Notes under the pieces: generated by a model | Told to the model about the DNA's origin: nothing | Seen by the model: the letters and a program-made list of their open reading frames with translations, nothing else | The model's database searches: none | Position numbers and translations under genes: made by a program | Part shown: positions 1-7,503 of the stretch, piece after piece | Layout: the number at the start of each line of letters is the position of its first letter | Position numbering within the stretch: the stretch's first letter is position 1 | Assembly: GCA_030620575.1 (NCBI GenBank) | Contig: JAUXEL010000025.1 | Coordinates: 1 to 14,999, forward strand | Reading direction: 5' to 3' | Length of the DNA stretch: 14,999 nt | Source: Fidelibacterota bacterium | GTDB taxonomy: Bacteria > Fidelibacterota > Fidelibacteria > Fidelibacterales > Fidelibacteraceae

Positions 1-26
1 CGCGAGGGGTGGTTTTGCGCTCCGGC

Positions 27-136
27 CTGACAGGCGTAGTCCCGACCATTCGGGACGAAGACTGTTCGAAATGACATCAAAAAAACTATTGACAGCATGC
101 GATTCCCATTTTTTAATCTGTTTCACACAACGGGTT
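27..136 (-). repeat. Left copy of a long intergenic repeat (73-bp conserved core)
   Basis: Bases 64-136 are the reverse complement of 14811-14883 with 69 of 73 matches; the differences fall at 85, 86, 100 and 105. Outside the core, both copies also carry CTGACAGGCGTAG (27-39 here, complement of 14987-14999) and a CGAAG word, but the middle part differs in length and sequence. Read in the direction of the minus-strand operon that ends at 262, this copy begins about 125 nt after the last stop codon. It has no coding capacity I trust. It looks like a dispersed intergenic or 3'-UTR element; I do not recognise a named family. Confidence 0.85.
40..55. repeat. GC-rich hairpin TCCCGA-CCAT-TCGGGA
   Basis: A perfect 6-bp inverted repeat closes a 4-base loop inside the left long repeat. 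Similar CCCGA/TCGGG arms with different tetraloops occur at 7588-7613 and 11141-11156, and a related GC hairpin occurs at 14957-14986. No T tract follows it, so it is not an intrinsic terminator. Confidence 0.6.
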
Positions 137-158
137 ATAATTCATATTTTTTAATAAC

Positions 159-266
159 GTTTACTGCTTATCCACCTACTCCGCCAACTGGCGGATATGG
201 TGGACAGGCTGTTTACAGTTCACGGTTTACTGTTTACTGTTTACTGCCTACTTTTTACTGCTTACT
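159..266. repeat. Heptanucleotide repeat array (GTTTACT type) with an inserted hairpin
   Basis: Units of seven bases run in phase from 211 to 266: GTTTACA, GTTCACG, three copies of GTTTACT, GCCTACT, TTTTACT and GCTTACT. Two more units (GTTTACT, GCTTATC) lie at 159-172, on the other side of the hairpin at 171-204. The last unit contains the stop codon of the LolA-like gene (262-264), so the array has grown up to, or supplies, the end of that reading frame. It resembles the short tandemly repeated heptamers known from cyanobacteria in style only, not in sequence. Confidence 0.75.
171..204. repeat. Two-stage hairpin downstream of the export operon
   Basis: The outer arms TCCACC/GGTGGA (6 bp) and inner arms TCCGCCA/TGGCGGA (7 bp) are separated by a symmetric 3x3 internal loop and closed by a 2-base loop. 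It lies about 58 nt past the operon's last stop codon. No T tract follows on the operon strand, so it could stabilise the mRNA 3' end or act in Rho-dependent termination, but it is not a standard intrinsic terminator. The hairpin at 14883-14918 has the same architecture. Confidence 0.6.
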
Positions 267-1011
267 TCTTCAATGCTGCTTTCGTAAACATGTATTTCGG
301 AATATCCACATCGAATTCAATACTCTCGATAATAAATGAGGTACCTTCACTTTTTTTATTCAATACATCTTTGTAAAACATTTCGGCTGGATAATAGCGT
401 TCTCCGACTTTCATGACAGAACGAATTTCCATACGTTTGAGCAATTTTCCACTTTTGGCATAGTATTCACCTTTTAAGGGAAGATACCGCTCTTTATCCA
501 GCCATAATTTCCGCTTGGGATAAGCAATATCATCTGTTTTTGCGGTTAATTTCAGTACCCAGCAATTACGATCTGAAAAGAGTTCCTCGCCAACAGTAAC
601 AGCATGATAGGAATCCTGAAGTGTCTCATCTTCCATCATATCTTCATACGATAAATCTGATCCGTTAATCGATTGACGAAGCATATGTCCCGAGATGGTA
701 ATAGTCCGGTCTGCATCCGGATCATAGGTCCAAAGATCATCCTTTATCTTGAGCATTTTAATGCCGGCTTCCCGTGCGGGAGCAAGATATTCAGTAAATG
801 ACAGGTCTTCTCCCTGTGTATAGGTGATGGTTTTAATAGTGCGGGTGATCCGTTTGGTTTTAATGACCATTTTACTGATAATTTTCTGACTTTCACTTGC
901 CATGTTCTGATCCATTTTACCAATTAACATGTTAGCATCGGGAAAGGCGGCAAATATAAGACCAATACCACATAGCATTAAAATAAATATTTTTGTAATA
1001 TTCTTTTTCAT
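262..1011 (-). CDS. Periplasmic LolA-like protein (outer membrane lipoprotein-sorting protein family)
   Basis: This 249-residue protein starts with a signal peptide (MKKN, then a hydrophobic stretch to about residue 22) and should be soluble in the periplasm. The body matches the LolA-like fold family found next to MMPL and ABC exporters: KMVIKTKR near residue 50, GSDLSYEDMMED in the middle, and the late segment LWLDKERYLPLKGEYY. Members are thought to carry a hydrophobic or lipidated substrate across the periplasm. The ATG follows a GGAAGTG ribosome site lying inside the end of the upstream permease gene, and only 2 nt separate the genes, so translation is probably coupled. It is the last gene of the operon, and its stop codon lies inside a heptamer repeat. 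The family is clear; the cargo is unknown, and it may not be lipoproteins. Confidence 0.85.
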   Translation of the reverse strand: MKKNITKIFILMLCGIGLIFAAFPDANMLIGKMDQNMASESQKIISKMVIKTKRITRTIKTITYTQGEDLSFTEYLAPAREAGIKMLKIKDDLWTYDPDADRTITISGHMLRQSINGSDLSYEDMMEDETLQDSYHAVTVGEELFSDRNCWVLKLTAKTDDIAYPKRKLWLDKERYLPLKGEYYAKSGKLLKRMEIRSVMKVGERYYPAEMFYKDVLNKKSEGTSFIIESIEFDVDIPKYMFTKAALKK

Positions 1012-1013
1012 AT

Positions 1014-2297
1014 TTACACTTCCAATTCTTTAAATAATTGAGCGGTTTGACGTTTTTTAATTCCCCGGCTGGCCATCAGTGTACCGAGGAAAGTCGCCGT
1101 CATACCGGGAATAAAGCCGATGTAAAAGGTTTGACCTGTGATCTTTGCCCGGAAAACATTGGCAAACATGATCGACGAATTTTCCATAGCGTATCCGACA
1201 TCCAGTCCGTATTTTTGGAAATACCAGGACAAAGCCAAGCCTAATAATGTGCCAATAATAGAACCGACAAATCCGACAACCAGAGATTCAAGTAACATAC
1301 TATTGATCAAATGCCGTTTCCCTTCGCCAATCGCCAAACGCAATCCGACTTCAGAATAACGACGAATACTATTCAATAAACCGGCATTCCAAAGAACAAT
1401 AAACATCACGAGCATAAAAAGAAATAGCATACCATAAATGGCACTATCCATCGTTACCATCAATGAACGCATTTCATTTTGATCCATAAAATTCAGCATA
1501 ACGGGTGAAAATTCATCATTCTCATCGGAGTATTTTGCATTATAAGCCTCTCTCAATTTATCTGACTCTTCTCTGCGATCACCGTAATTCATATCTTCAT
1601 AGAAACCAAGAATTTCACCGGCGCAATTGTCCATATCCAATGCTTGACGGGCGCCTTCGATATCCACGATGAGTGCACCTTTGTCCATAACTGAAATACC
1701 AAATTTAACAAGCCCGCAAACCGTGAAATTATGAATAGCCATTGAACCGTACATGGTGGCACCAACCAGTGTTGCCTGATCTCCGACCTTCACACCGGCT
1801 TGTTCTGCAAATTTTGCACTCAAGAGGATCTCATTGGGTTCCTGCGGCATTCTACCTTCGAGTACTGAGGTATCCGAAAAGTTAAAATTATTCAGTTCTA
1901 TGCTGCCGGGCGTCAAAAGATCAACACCCAGTCCTGCAATCGGTGCCTGAACGCGGGTTTCACCATTCTCATCGGGAATATCTATAAGTCCACCAAAACG
2001 GATACGAGGAGTCCAGGTAATATCAGGATATTCTTCCCTCAGGTCTTCCAATAAAACATCCACATCCATGATCGCAAGATCATTCGGAACAACAGATGAC
2101 AGTTCTTCATAAGCCCGGGTCATGACCTTAAAATGCCCACTGTCCATTTTTGCAGTGATATTGATCATATCTTTAACCATTCCCATCATGAAAGCTTGCA
2201 GAAAAACTACAAGGAATATTCCTATGGAGACAATAATGACCGGAAAGCGTGAGCGCGAAGAATCACGAAACAGGCCCTTAACTAAAAATTTAAACAT
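1014..2297 (-). CDS. ABC transporter permease, FtsX/LolC-E/MacB type (third, divergent)
   Basis: This 427-residue inner-membrane protein has the FtsX-type layout: one membrane helix near residues 19-42, a large extracytoplasmic domain to about 285, then helices near 288-307, 337-361 and 391-410. After the second helix it has SIRRYSEVGLRLAIGEGKRH, the cytoplasmic segment that normally contacts the ATPase. The soluble domain is larger than in the two upstream permeases and not obviously colinear with them, so this is a different subunit type rather than a third copy. The ATG is preceded by AAGGAG at good spacing. It sits 44 nt after the second permease and 2 nt before the LolA-like gene. It probably partners the ATPase at 4665-5357, as a heterodimer with one of the other permeases or in a separate complex. 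Confidence 0.88.
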   Translation of the reverse strand: MFKFLVKGLFRDSSRSRFPVIIVSIGIFLVVFLQAFMMGMVKDMINITAKMDSGHFKVMTRAYEELSSVVPNDLAIMDVDVLLEDLREEYPDITWTPRIRFGGLIDIPDENGETRVQAPIAGLGVDLLTPGSIELNNFNFSDTSVLEGRMPQEPNEILLSAKFAEQAGVKVGDQATLVGATMYGSMAIHNFTVCGLVKFGISVMDKGALIVDIEGARQALDMDNCAGEILGFYEDMNYGDRREESDKLREAYNAKYSDENDEFSPVMLNFMDQNEMRSLMVTMDSAIYGMLFLFMLVMFIVLWNAGLLNSIRRYSEVGLRLAIGEGKRHLINSMLLESLVVGFVGSIIGTLLGLALSWYFQKYGLDVGYAMENSSIMFANVFRAKITGQTFYIGFIPGMTATFLGTLMASRGIKKRQTAQLFKELEV

Positions 2298-2341
2298 ATA
2301 TACTCCTTTCAGTCGTATATCTTTGTAAACAGGCGGGAATT

Positions 2342-3496
2342 TTACTTTCCCTTTAATATTTGAACAATATTCATTTTTGCGATTCGTTTAGCCGCAAAAA
2401 AACTAACTACAACAACGATAAGCAATACGGCGATCGAGACCTTGAGTATCAAATCCCAGGAGCATTCAGGATAAATAATATTCGTAATATTCATGTTAAG
2501 GTCTTCTATGGTATTACCCAAAACAATGCCGTTCTTTTGAAAGAACAACAAAAGTGGGATCCCAACTGCCGAGCCGGCAAGAATGGAAGATATACCCAAT
2601 AGCATCCCTTCCAGTATAAATAGCCAGACAACTTGCTGTTGGCGCATCCCAACTGCAACCAGCGTACCAATTTCTTTCTTTCGTCTGAAGATCGAGAGGA
2701 TCTGAGTATCGAAAATGGCAAGCATCGCCAATCCAAGAAATATCCCAAGCATCATATAAGCGCCGCTCATTTCCTGGACTTTCCAAGCCGTTAGATCTGC
2801 GAACATCACATCCATACCCTGATATTCCCAATTCTTGATCTCCTTATCCAAGGGATCATCTACGACTAACATGCTTGCCTGTCCATTCATTTCGCACAAT
2901 TCTTGCAGGTGCTCCAGGTCAACCCATATCTGTCCGACATCAATGGATTGCAAAGGCACATTCATGATCGAATCGATCGATACCTCAACGGCATTGTTCA
3001 CCCCGTGACGATCCCGAAAGCGGATCATGACCACATCTCCTTTATGAAGATCGGCCTGTTTTGCCGTGATCTTGCCAATATAAGCCGACATGATACCGGT
3101 ATTTTCATGCAGGATCGATGTGGGAACATTAAGCAGTGTTTGCTTACGATCAATCCCTTTTATCAGGATACCTCTCATACCGTTATCCGTGTACATCGCA
3201 CCGCTGCGAAACAAAATAGGGACAGCATGTTTCTTATTGATCGCTGATCCAAAAGCATCGATCTTTGCATAACTGTCATCAATACTCAAGGGATTATGCG
3301 GATCATAATCTTCATACCAATATTGTCCGCCGGCTACTTCATATTCTATCAAATTATGTTCAATTTGATTAAACATCCCGGTATAAAACCCCTGTAAACA
3401 TAGAATCATGATAAACACTATGGTAAGAACCGAAATATTTAACCAGGTTTTCAGACCGTTGTGTAAGAGATTTTTTATTGCTAAACGTAAGATCAA
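2342..3496 (-). CDS. ABC transporter permease, FtsX/LolE type (duplicate B, TTG start)
   Basis: This 384-residue protein is colinear over its whole length with its upstream neighbour (3498-4655). Shared signatures include N-terminal KNL...WLNI, the YDP motif near residue 65, AIFDTQ-L-IFRRKKEIGTL before the coupling segment, and the C-terminal end QILKGK/QVLKGK. The layout is one N-terminal helix, a periplasmic domain, and three C-terminal helices, the last near 351-368. The start codon is TTG: the sequence reads AAGGA, about eight bases, then TTG, one base after the upstream stop. The resulting N-terminus aligns with the paralogue, and no in-frame ATG lies close by. It is probably one half of an ABC permease pair with the duplicate; its substrate is unknown. 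Confidence 0.88.
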   Translation of the reverse strand: MILRLAIKNLLHNGLKTWLNISVLTIVFIMILCLQGFYTGMFNQIEHNLIEYEVAGGQYWYEDYDPHNPLSIDDSYAKIDAFGSAINKKHAVPILFRSGAMYTDNGMRGILIKGIDRKQTLLNVPTSILHENTGIMSAYIGKITAKQADLHKGDVVMIRFRDRHGVNNAVEVSIDSIMNVPLQSIDVGQIWVDLEHLQELCEMNGQASMLVVDDPLDKEIKNWEYQGMDVMFADLTAWKVQEMSGAYMMLGIFLGLAMLAIFDTQILSIFRRKKEIGTLVAVGMRQQQVVWLFILEGMLLGISSILAGSAVGIPLLLFFQKNGIVLGNTIEDLNMNITNIIYPECSWDLILKVSIAVLLIVVVVSFFAAKRIAKMNIVQILKGK

Positions 3497-3497
3497 T

Positions 3498-4655
3498 TTA
3501 TTTTCCTTTCAAGACTTGAGTTGGATTTAGTTTGGAAATACTTCGTGCCGGAAGGTAGGAGACCACCATGATGACCAAAGCGACGATCAATGTTGAGCTC
3601 AGGAACAATTGAAAAGAAAATTCAGGATAGACAATACTACCCATATTCATTCCAAAATCTTCCGCAAAACTCCCGTAATTAATTCCTTTCACACTTGTGA
3701 TCCAAAGTAGTGGAATTCCATAGATCAATCCCATTATGATTCCCAATATCGCATAGTATAGCCCTTCTATCGTGAACAACATTTTTACATGCTTCTGAGT
3801 CATGCCGAGTGCTATCAGTGTACCGATCTCTTTTTTTCGGCGGAAGATCGCCAGCATCTGCGTATCAAAAATCGCCAATGCGGCCAATGTCAGCATGATG
3901 ATATTCATAATTGCAGCACCGGTTTGTTTCTGAAAGGAAAGCAACTTGATATCTGCCAATAAAAAATCCAGATCCTTAAATTCCCATCCGGACATTTTTT
4001 GATCGAATTCCTTTGAAATTGTTATGTATGTAGCTTCATTTTTAAGATTCAATAGAGATTGAAGATCATCCAAAGACATCCAGATCATGCCTGCATCCAC
4101 ACTTTGAATATTATGCTGCATTACATGAACAATCTCCGCATCAACAGCATCAAATACTCCATTTTTATCACGAACCTGAAGAGTAATAATATTGCCAAGT
4201 TCCAATTTTGCTGATTTTGCCATTTGTTTACCAATCATAACTGAAATAAAATCGCTTTTGATCAGGAGTTTTTCTGTTTCCATTTCCATGACCGATTGTT
4301 CCGGAATAATACCTTTCAGTAAAGCGACACTCGAACGTCCATCAGCATAGATCGTAGTGGGAGTTATGAGAATTGGACAAGCTTTATCCGGACTAAGGTA
4401 TGCTTTTACATCTGAATAGGATTGGTGATAATCCCGGATATTGACAGGATCCTGCGGATCATAATTCTCACTCCAAAATTGTCCATTGGCAAATTCAGTA
4501 ACCTGAGTCTCATGCTCCATTTTCCCAAAAACACCCTTCATCATACCAACCATGAAAATGATCATGACATAAACGATTGACAGAACAATGATATTCAACC
4601 ATGCTCGTCTTCCGGCACTAATGAGATTCTTAAATGCTAATTTTATTGTTAACAT
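3498..4655 (-). CDS. ABC transporter permease, FtsX/LolE type (duplicate A)
   Basis: This 385-residue inner-membrane protein has a first helix at about residues 19-41, a periplasmic domain to about 240, then helices near 243-266, 293-320 and 350-369. The segment FRRKKEIGTLIALGM begins at residue 271 and is the usual FtsX-family coupling region. The paralogue downstream lies just 1 nt away, which points to tandem duplication followed by divergence, as in LolC/LolE. The ATG follows AAGGTG, a ribosome site that overlaps the stop of the ATPase gene; the gap is 9 nt. With the ATPase it should power extraction of a hydrophobic or lipidated substrate from the inner membrane, or a MacB-like mechanotransmission step. 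Confidence 0.9.
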   Translation of the reverse strand: MLTIKLAFKNLISAGRRAWLNIIVLSIVYVMIIFMVGMMKGVFGKMEHETQVTEFANGQFWSENYDPQDPVNIRDYHQSYSDVKAYLSPDKACPILITPTTIYADGRSSVALLKGIIPEQSVMEMETEKLLIKSDFISVMIGKQMAKSAKLELGNIITLQVRDKNGVFDAVDAEIVHVMQHNIQSVDAGMIWMSLDDLQSLLNLKNEATYITISKEFDQKMSGWEFKDLDFLLADIKLLSFQKQTGAAIMNIIMLTLAALAIFDTQMLAIFRRKKEIGTLIALGMTQKHVKMLFTIEGLYYAILGIIMGLIYGIPLLWITSVKGINYGSFAEDFGMNMGSIVYPEFSFQLFLSSTLIVALVIMVVSYLPARSISKLNPTQVLKGK

Positions 4656-4664
4656 AAGGTCACC

Positions 4665-5357
4665 TTATTTAATGCGTTCATCCTTGGCTATTTTACCATC
4701 AACAAGTGAGATCTTGCGTCTGAGATATTTCATCACTTTTTCATCATGGGTTGCAAATAAGAAGGTTGTTTTTAATTCCTTATTGAGATTTTCCATCATC
4801 GAAAGAATATTGAATGAATTCTTTGAATCGAGGTTCGCAGTCGGTTCATCCGCAAGAACGATCTCCGGACGTTTAACCATGGCGCGTGCAACCGCAACGC
4901 GTTGAGATTCCCCGCCGGATAACTGAGAAGGTCGTGAATCACGCTTGTCTACCAGATCAACCCATTCCAAAGCATCCATGATCATTTTTTCACGTTTTGC
5001 TTTATCATAACCAAGTAATAAAAGCGGTAATTCTACATTTTCATACACGGTATAAACCGGTAAAAGGTTATAGGTTTGAAAAATGAATCCGATATGTTTA
5101 TTTCTTAGTTTTGCAGCCATTTTAGCGGTTAGGGTACCGACATCATTACCTAGTACCTTGACTGTTCCTTCACTTGGAATATCCAGTGTGCCAACGATGT
5201 TTAGAATCGTAGTTTTACCCGAACCGGAAGGCCCGACAAGTCCGCAAAATTCACCCTTTCCAATCTTGAGGTCAATGCCATTCAGGGCAGTAAATTCTCG
5301 GTTTCCCATAGGAAAACGTTTAATCATACCTTCAGTGTTAATAAGTTCTTTACTCAT
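4665..5357 (-). CDS. ABC transporter ATP-binding protein, LolD/MacB type
   Basis: This 230-residue cytoplasmic ATPase is the normal length for LolD. It has every motif: Walker A GPSGSGKT at 42-49, the Q-loop glutamine at 94 in IFQTYNLLP, signature LSGGESQ at 146-152, Walker B with D170-E171 in VLADEPTANLD, and the H-loop histidine at 204. IFQ-YNLLP followed by ENVELPLL is characteristic of the LolD/MacB/FtsE branch that works with FtsX-type permeases. Only one ATPase gene serves three permease genes here. The ATG is preceded by AAGGAG, six bases away, and lies 21 nt after the barrel gene. I do not assign lolD because the neighbours differ from a classical lolCDE locus. Confidence 0.93.
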   Translation of the reverse strand: MSKELINTEGMIKRFPMGNREFTALNGIDLKIGKGEFCGLVGPSGSGKTTILNIVGTLDIPSEGTVKVLGNDVGTLTAKMAAKLRNKHIGFIFQTYNLLPVYTVYENVELPLLLLGYDKAKREKMIMDALEWVDLVDKRDSRPSQLSGGESQRVAVARAMVKRPEIVLADEPTANLDSKNSFNILSMMENLNKELKTTFLFATHDEKVMKYLRRKISLVDGKIAKDERIK

Positions 5358-5378
5358 ATTTTACTCCTTGATTTGTTC

Positions 5379-6590
5379 TTAAAATATTCTGACCCGAAAG
5401 TCATATATTGCCATAAATTGTATCATATTTCCAATCGATATACCACCGCTTTGACCGGGAAATAAACTGACATCTGCATCAAAATTTGTCAATGCTCCCG
5501 ATAATTGCAGGGTCAGGTTATCATATTGCCTTCGCCAGTACAAATAACTGTATAAAGACCCGCTATCTAAATCTACAATACCCATCAACCCCATACTGTC
5601 AAAAATACCCATGGGATAGCTGAGCATCAGACCAAGAATATTCAGGGTTGTTACTGAAGCAGTTTTTCCGGAACCTAAATTTACTTCACTGCGAATCACA
5701 TCACCCATGTATTCACAGATTATTGTCAGTCCGTTCCCAATACCAAGGGTATAATCAATACCGAGTGTCAGCATCGCCATCTCAGTCAGGATGTAGGAAT
5801 TGGGAGCCATAAAGGTAAAATCGGAACGATCATTGATATATGCCGCTTCAAACCAAAATCCTATGTCTTTATCCCATTTTCCATCAATACCGGCCTGATA
5901 CTGACGGCTATTCAGTGTATATACAGGTATTTCTGTTCCCGGAACAATGAAACCGGTAATGGAAGCCGTATCGGCAGCACCTGTTTTAGTATTGAAGCTC
6001 AATCCGATTTCGCCCATTAACATGGGCATTTCCAGTCTACCGCCAAAATGATTTACTAAAGTAAATACATCGCTCTCAAGCGGAATAATGAAGCTGGAAT
6101 TATCCAGATTTTCCTGAATTGACCACAGCCAGATATTTGCGTTTGTTCCCGGTATATAATAGCGAATACGTTCTGCCCATACACCCTGGGTCAAACCCAG
6201 TGGATCTCGGGGATCCATGGTATCGAACCAATTTTCCGTACGCAACAGCATAGCTTTTCCAAAGGTGATCTTCTGTAAGCCAACCCGCACTTCAAATTGA
6301 TTGCCAGCAAAACGCAACCAAGCCCGGTAGGGTGATATTCCGGGTGTAAATTGATTTACTGTATCATAGCGCACATAGGAATCGCCGGATAATTCAAAAT
6401 CAAAAATATAGCGTGATGTATCCGGCAGAAAATCTCCCTCAATCACCGGAATGAACTGCCCCCTGGATTGATAATCAGAAAATACAGACCCGTAAGCCGT
6501 TACCGTTCCTTTTAAACCCAAGGATTGGACACCTGCCTGTCCGCAAAGTGCCATGCTAAGAAATAATAAAATAATTAGCGTTTTACGCAT
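5379..6590 (-). CDS. Outer-membrane beta-barrel protein of the export operon
   Basis: This 403-residue protein has a signal peptide (MRKTLIILLFLSMALCGQAG), then alternating, glycine- and aromatic-rich strands throughout, and it ends with the aromatic strand DFRVRIF typical of a BAM signal. Near residues 100-135 it reads VGLQKITFGKA...NWFDTMDPRDPLGLT, which resembles the conserved early part of DUF1302/alginate-export-like barrels. That similarity is from memory and unconfirmed. The ATG overlaps the end of the regulator gene by 8 nt and has an AAGGA ribosome site, so translation is probably coupled. In context it is the likely outer-membrane exit or insertion partner for the ABC and LolA-like components. 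A cysteine at residue 16 lies within the signal region and does not form a convincing lipobox. Confidence 0.75.
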   Translation of the reverse strand: MRKTLIILLFLSMALCGQAGVQSLGLKGTVTAYGSVFSDYQSRGQFIPVIEGDFLPDTSRYIFDFELSGDSYVRYDTVNQFTPGISPYRAWLRFAGNQFEVRVGLQKITFGKAMLLRTENWFDTMDPRDPLGLTQGVWAERIRYYIPGTNANIWLWSIQENLDNSSFIIPLESDVFTLVNHFGGRLEMPMLMGEIGLSFNTKTGAADTASITGFIVPGTEIPVYTLNSRQYQAGIDGKWDKDIGFWFEAAYINDRSDFTFMAPNSYILTEMAMLTLGIDYTLGIGNGLTIICEYMGDVIRSEVNLGSGKTASVTTLNILGLMLSYPMGIFDSMGLMGIVDLDSGSLYSYLYWRRQYDNLTLQLSGALTNFDADVSLFPGQSGGISIGNMIQFMAIYDFRVRIF

Positions 6591-7170
6591 CTGTATTTTC
6601 CTTGGTATTTCCCATCATTCCATAAAGCATTAAACTGCTTAATTGTGTATACATTTTCTTAGGATTATCAAACAAAGCATCAAATTTTCCTTCGATCGTC
6701 ACATCAGAAATGATATTCATCCATTGTATCAATGTTGAAATATCGACATCGGGATTTAGGTCTCCATGCTCTTTACCAAAAGCAAAGAAATCATTCATTA
6801 ATTTCTGAGATTCACCCATCATATCCTTAAGGAAATTCATGTAAGTTCCTTCGCTCTCATATAATTCACGGAGAAAAGCCGGACTCATTTTTTTAATAAA
6901 TTCTGTTTTCCATTGAACCATATCTAAGACACGAATATTAAAAGCCGTATTTTGGTACATGATATCTTTTGCTTCCCTGAGTTTTTCATCGATCCACTCT
7001 TTCAGAACATTTCTTATAATATCATGCTTGTTTTTATAATAATAATAGAAAGTCATTTTGCTAAGTCCCGCAAGTTGACAAATTTCCTGTACGCGAAGGG
7101 CCTTCATGCCTTTTTTTTGCATTAGTTCCCAGGCTGCGTTCTGTAATTGTTTTTTTGCATTTTTTTTCAT
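6583..7170 (-). CDS. TetR/AcrR-family transcriptional regulator
   Basis: The 195-residue length is normal for the family. An N-terminal helix-turn-helix spans about residues 25-51 (LRVQEICQLAGLSKMTFYYYYKNKHDII), where the FYYYYKNKHD ending is diagnostic for TetR. The C-terminal ligand-binding half is helical and does not identify the ligand. I place the start at the ATG at 7170. A TTG at 7203 would add 11 residues (TIIVIISSVK) but lies between the presumed transcription start and the usual TetR N-terminus, and it has no better ribosome site. The gene leads the export operon and overlaps the barrel gene by 8 nt. The inverted repeats just upstream suggest it represses its own promoter until a substrate of the exporter binds. 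Confidence 0.9.
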   Translation of the reverse strand: MKKNAKKQLQNAAWELMQKKGMKALRVQEICQLAGLSKMTFYYYYKNKHDIIRNVLKEWIDEKLREAKDIMYQNTAFNIRVLDMVQWKTEFIKKMSPAFLRELYESEGTYMNFLKDMMGESQKLMNDFFAFGKEHGDLNPDVDISTLIQWMNIISDVTIEGKFDALFDNPKKMYTQLSSLMLYGMMGNTKENTDA

Positions 7171-7187
7171 TTTTACACTACTTATTA

Positions 7188-7263
7188 TTACGATTATTGT
7201 CAATTATCTTATTTTCGTAATAAAAATACTTACGATTTTACTATTTGTCAAACATTTTCGTAA
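7188..7263. promoter_or_regulatory. Four-half-site operator array, probably for the TetR-type regulator
   Basis: The half-sites are TTACGA at 7188-7193, TCGTAA at 7215-7220, TTACGA at 7230-7235 and TCGTAA at 7258-7263. The inner pair is a perfect inverted repeat with a 9-base spacer. The outer sites are placed almost symmetrically around the centre (centre-to-centre distances 27, 15 and 28 bases). The 12-mer ATTTTCGTAATA is exact at 7211-7222 and 7254-7265. The inner pair covers the -10 element of the promoter below. Binding by the regulator encoded next door is inferred from position only. Confidence 0.6.
7223..7251 (-). promoter_or_regulatory. Sigma70-like promoter of the regulator-export operon
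   Basis: On the minus strand, TTGACA (7251-7246) is followed after 17 bases by TATTTT (7228-7223). The -35 is perfect and the -10 matches four of six positions. Transcription would start near 7216, leaving a leader of about 46 nt before the ATG at 7170. A second TTGACA at 7203-7198 has no good -10 at the right distance. The -10 lies inside the inner inverted repeat of the half-site array. Confidence 0.55.
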
Positions 7264-7487
7264 TATATTATTAAAAATTTGACCCAAGATTTCGTGATAA
7301 AATTCTTTGACCCGGCTTCGTCAAGACTACGCCTGGCAAGCAGGATAACAGGATATACAGGATGGGGCGAAGAGTTCTATTATAAAAAAACAATATCATC
7401 ACAACGATCAGAGTAAAACTTGCCCCAAGTTTTTGTGACTTTAGACAGGATCACCCGACTACGCCAAAGCTACGGCCGGCAGGTGTC

Positions 7488-7503
7488 TTTTCAACTTTTC
7501 AAC
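7488..7503. repeat. Two octanucleotide units (TTTTCAAC)
   Basis: Two exact tandem copies of TTTTCAAC, the same unit that forms the longer array at 7649-7688. Confidence 0.6.

Noticed and set aside
159..266. Heptamer arrays considered as a CRISPR array
   Set aside because: The units are seven bases long, contiguous and degenerate, with no spacers of the right size and no cas genes in the window.
97..339. Plus-strand open frame of 80 codons at the left end
   Set aside because: It runs through the 73-bp repeat, the hairpin and the heptamer array and then antisense into the LolA-like gene; its composition is dictated by the repeats.
2506..2831. Minus-strand frames overlapping the second permease in another frame
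   Set aside because: The permease frame has clear family motifs over the same bases; these are shadow frames.
7171..7203. TTG start extending the TetR-type regulator by 11 residues
   Set aside because: The extension is hydrophobic and atypical for the N-terminus of this family, and the ATG at 7170 gives a normal-length protein. It is also part of the half-site array.
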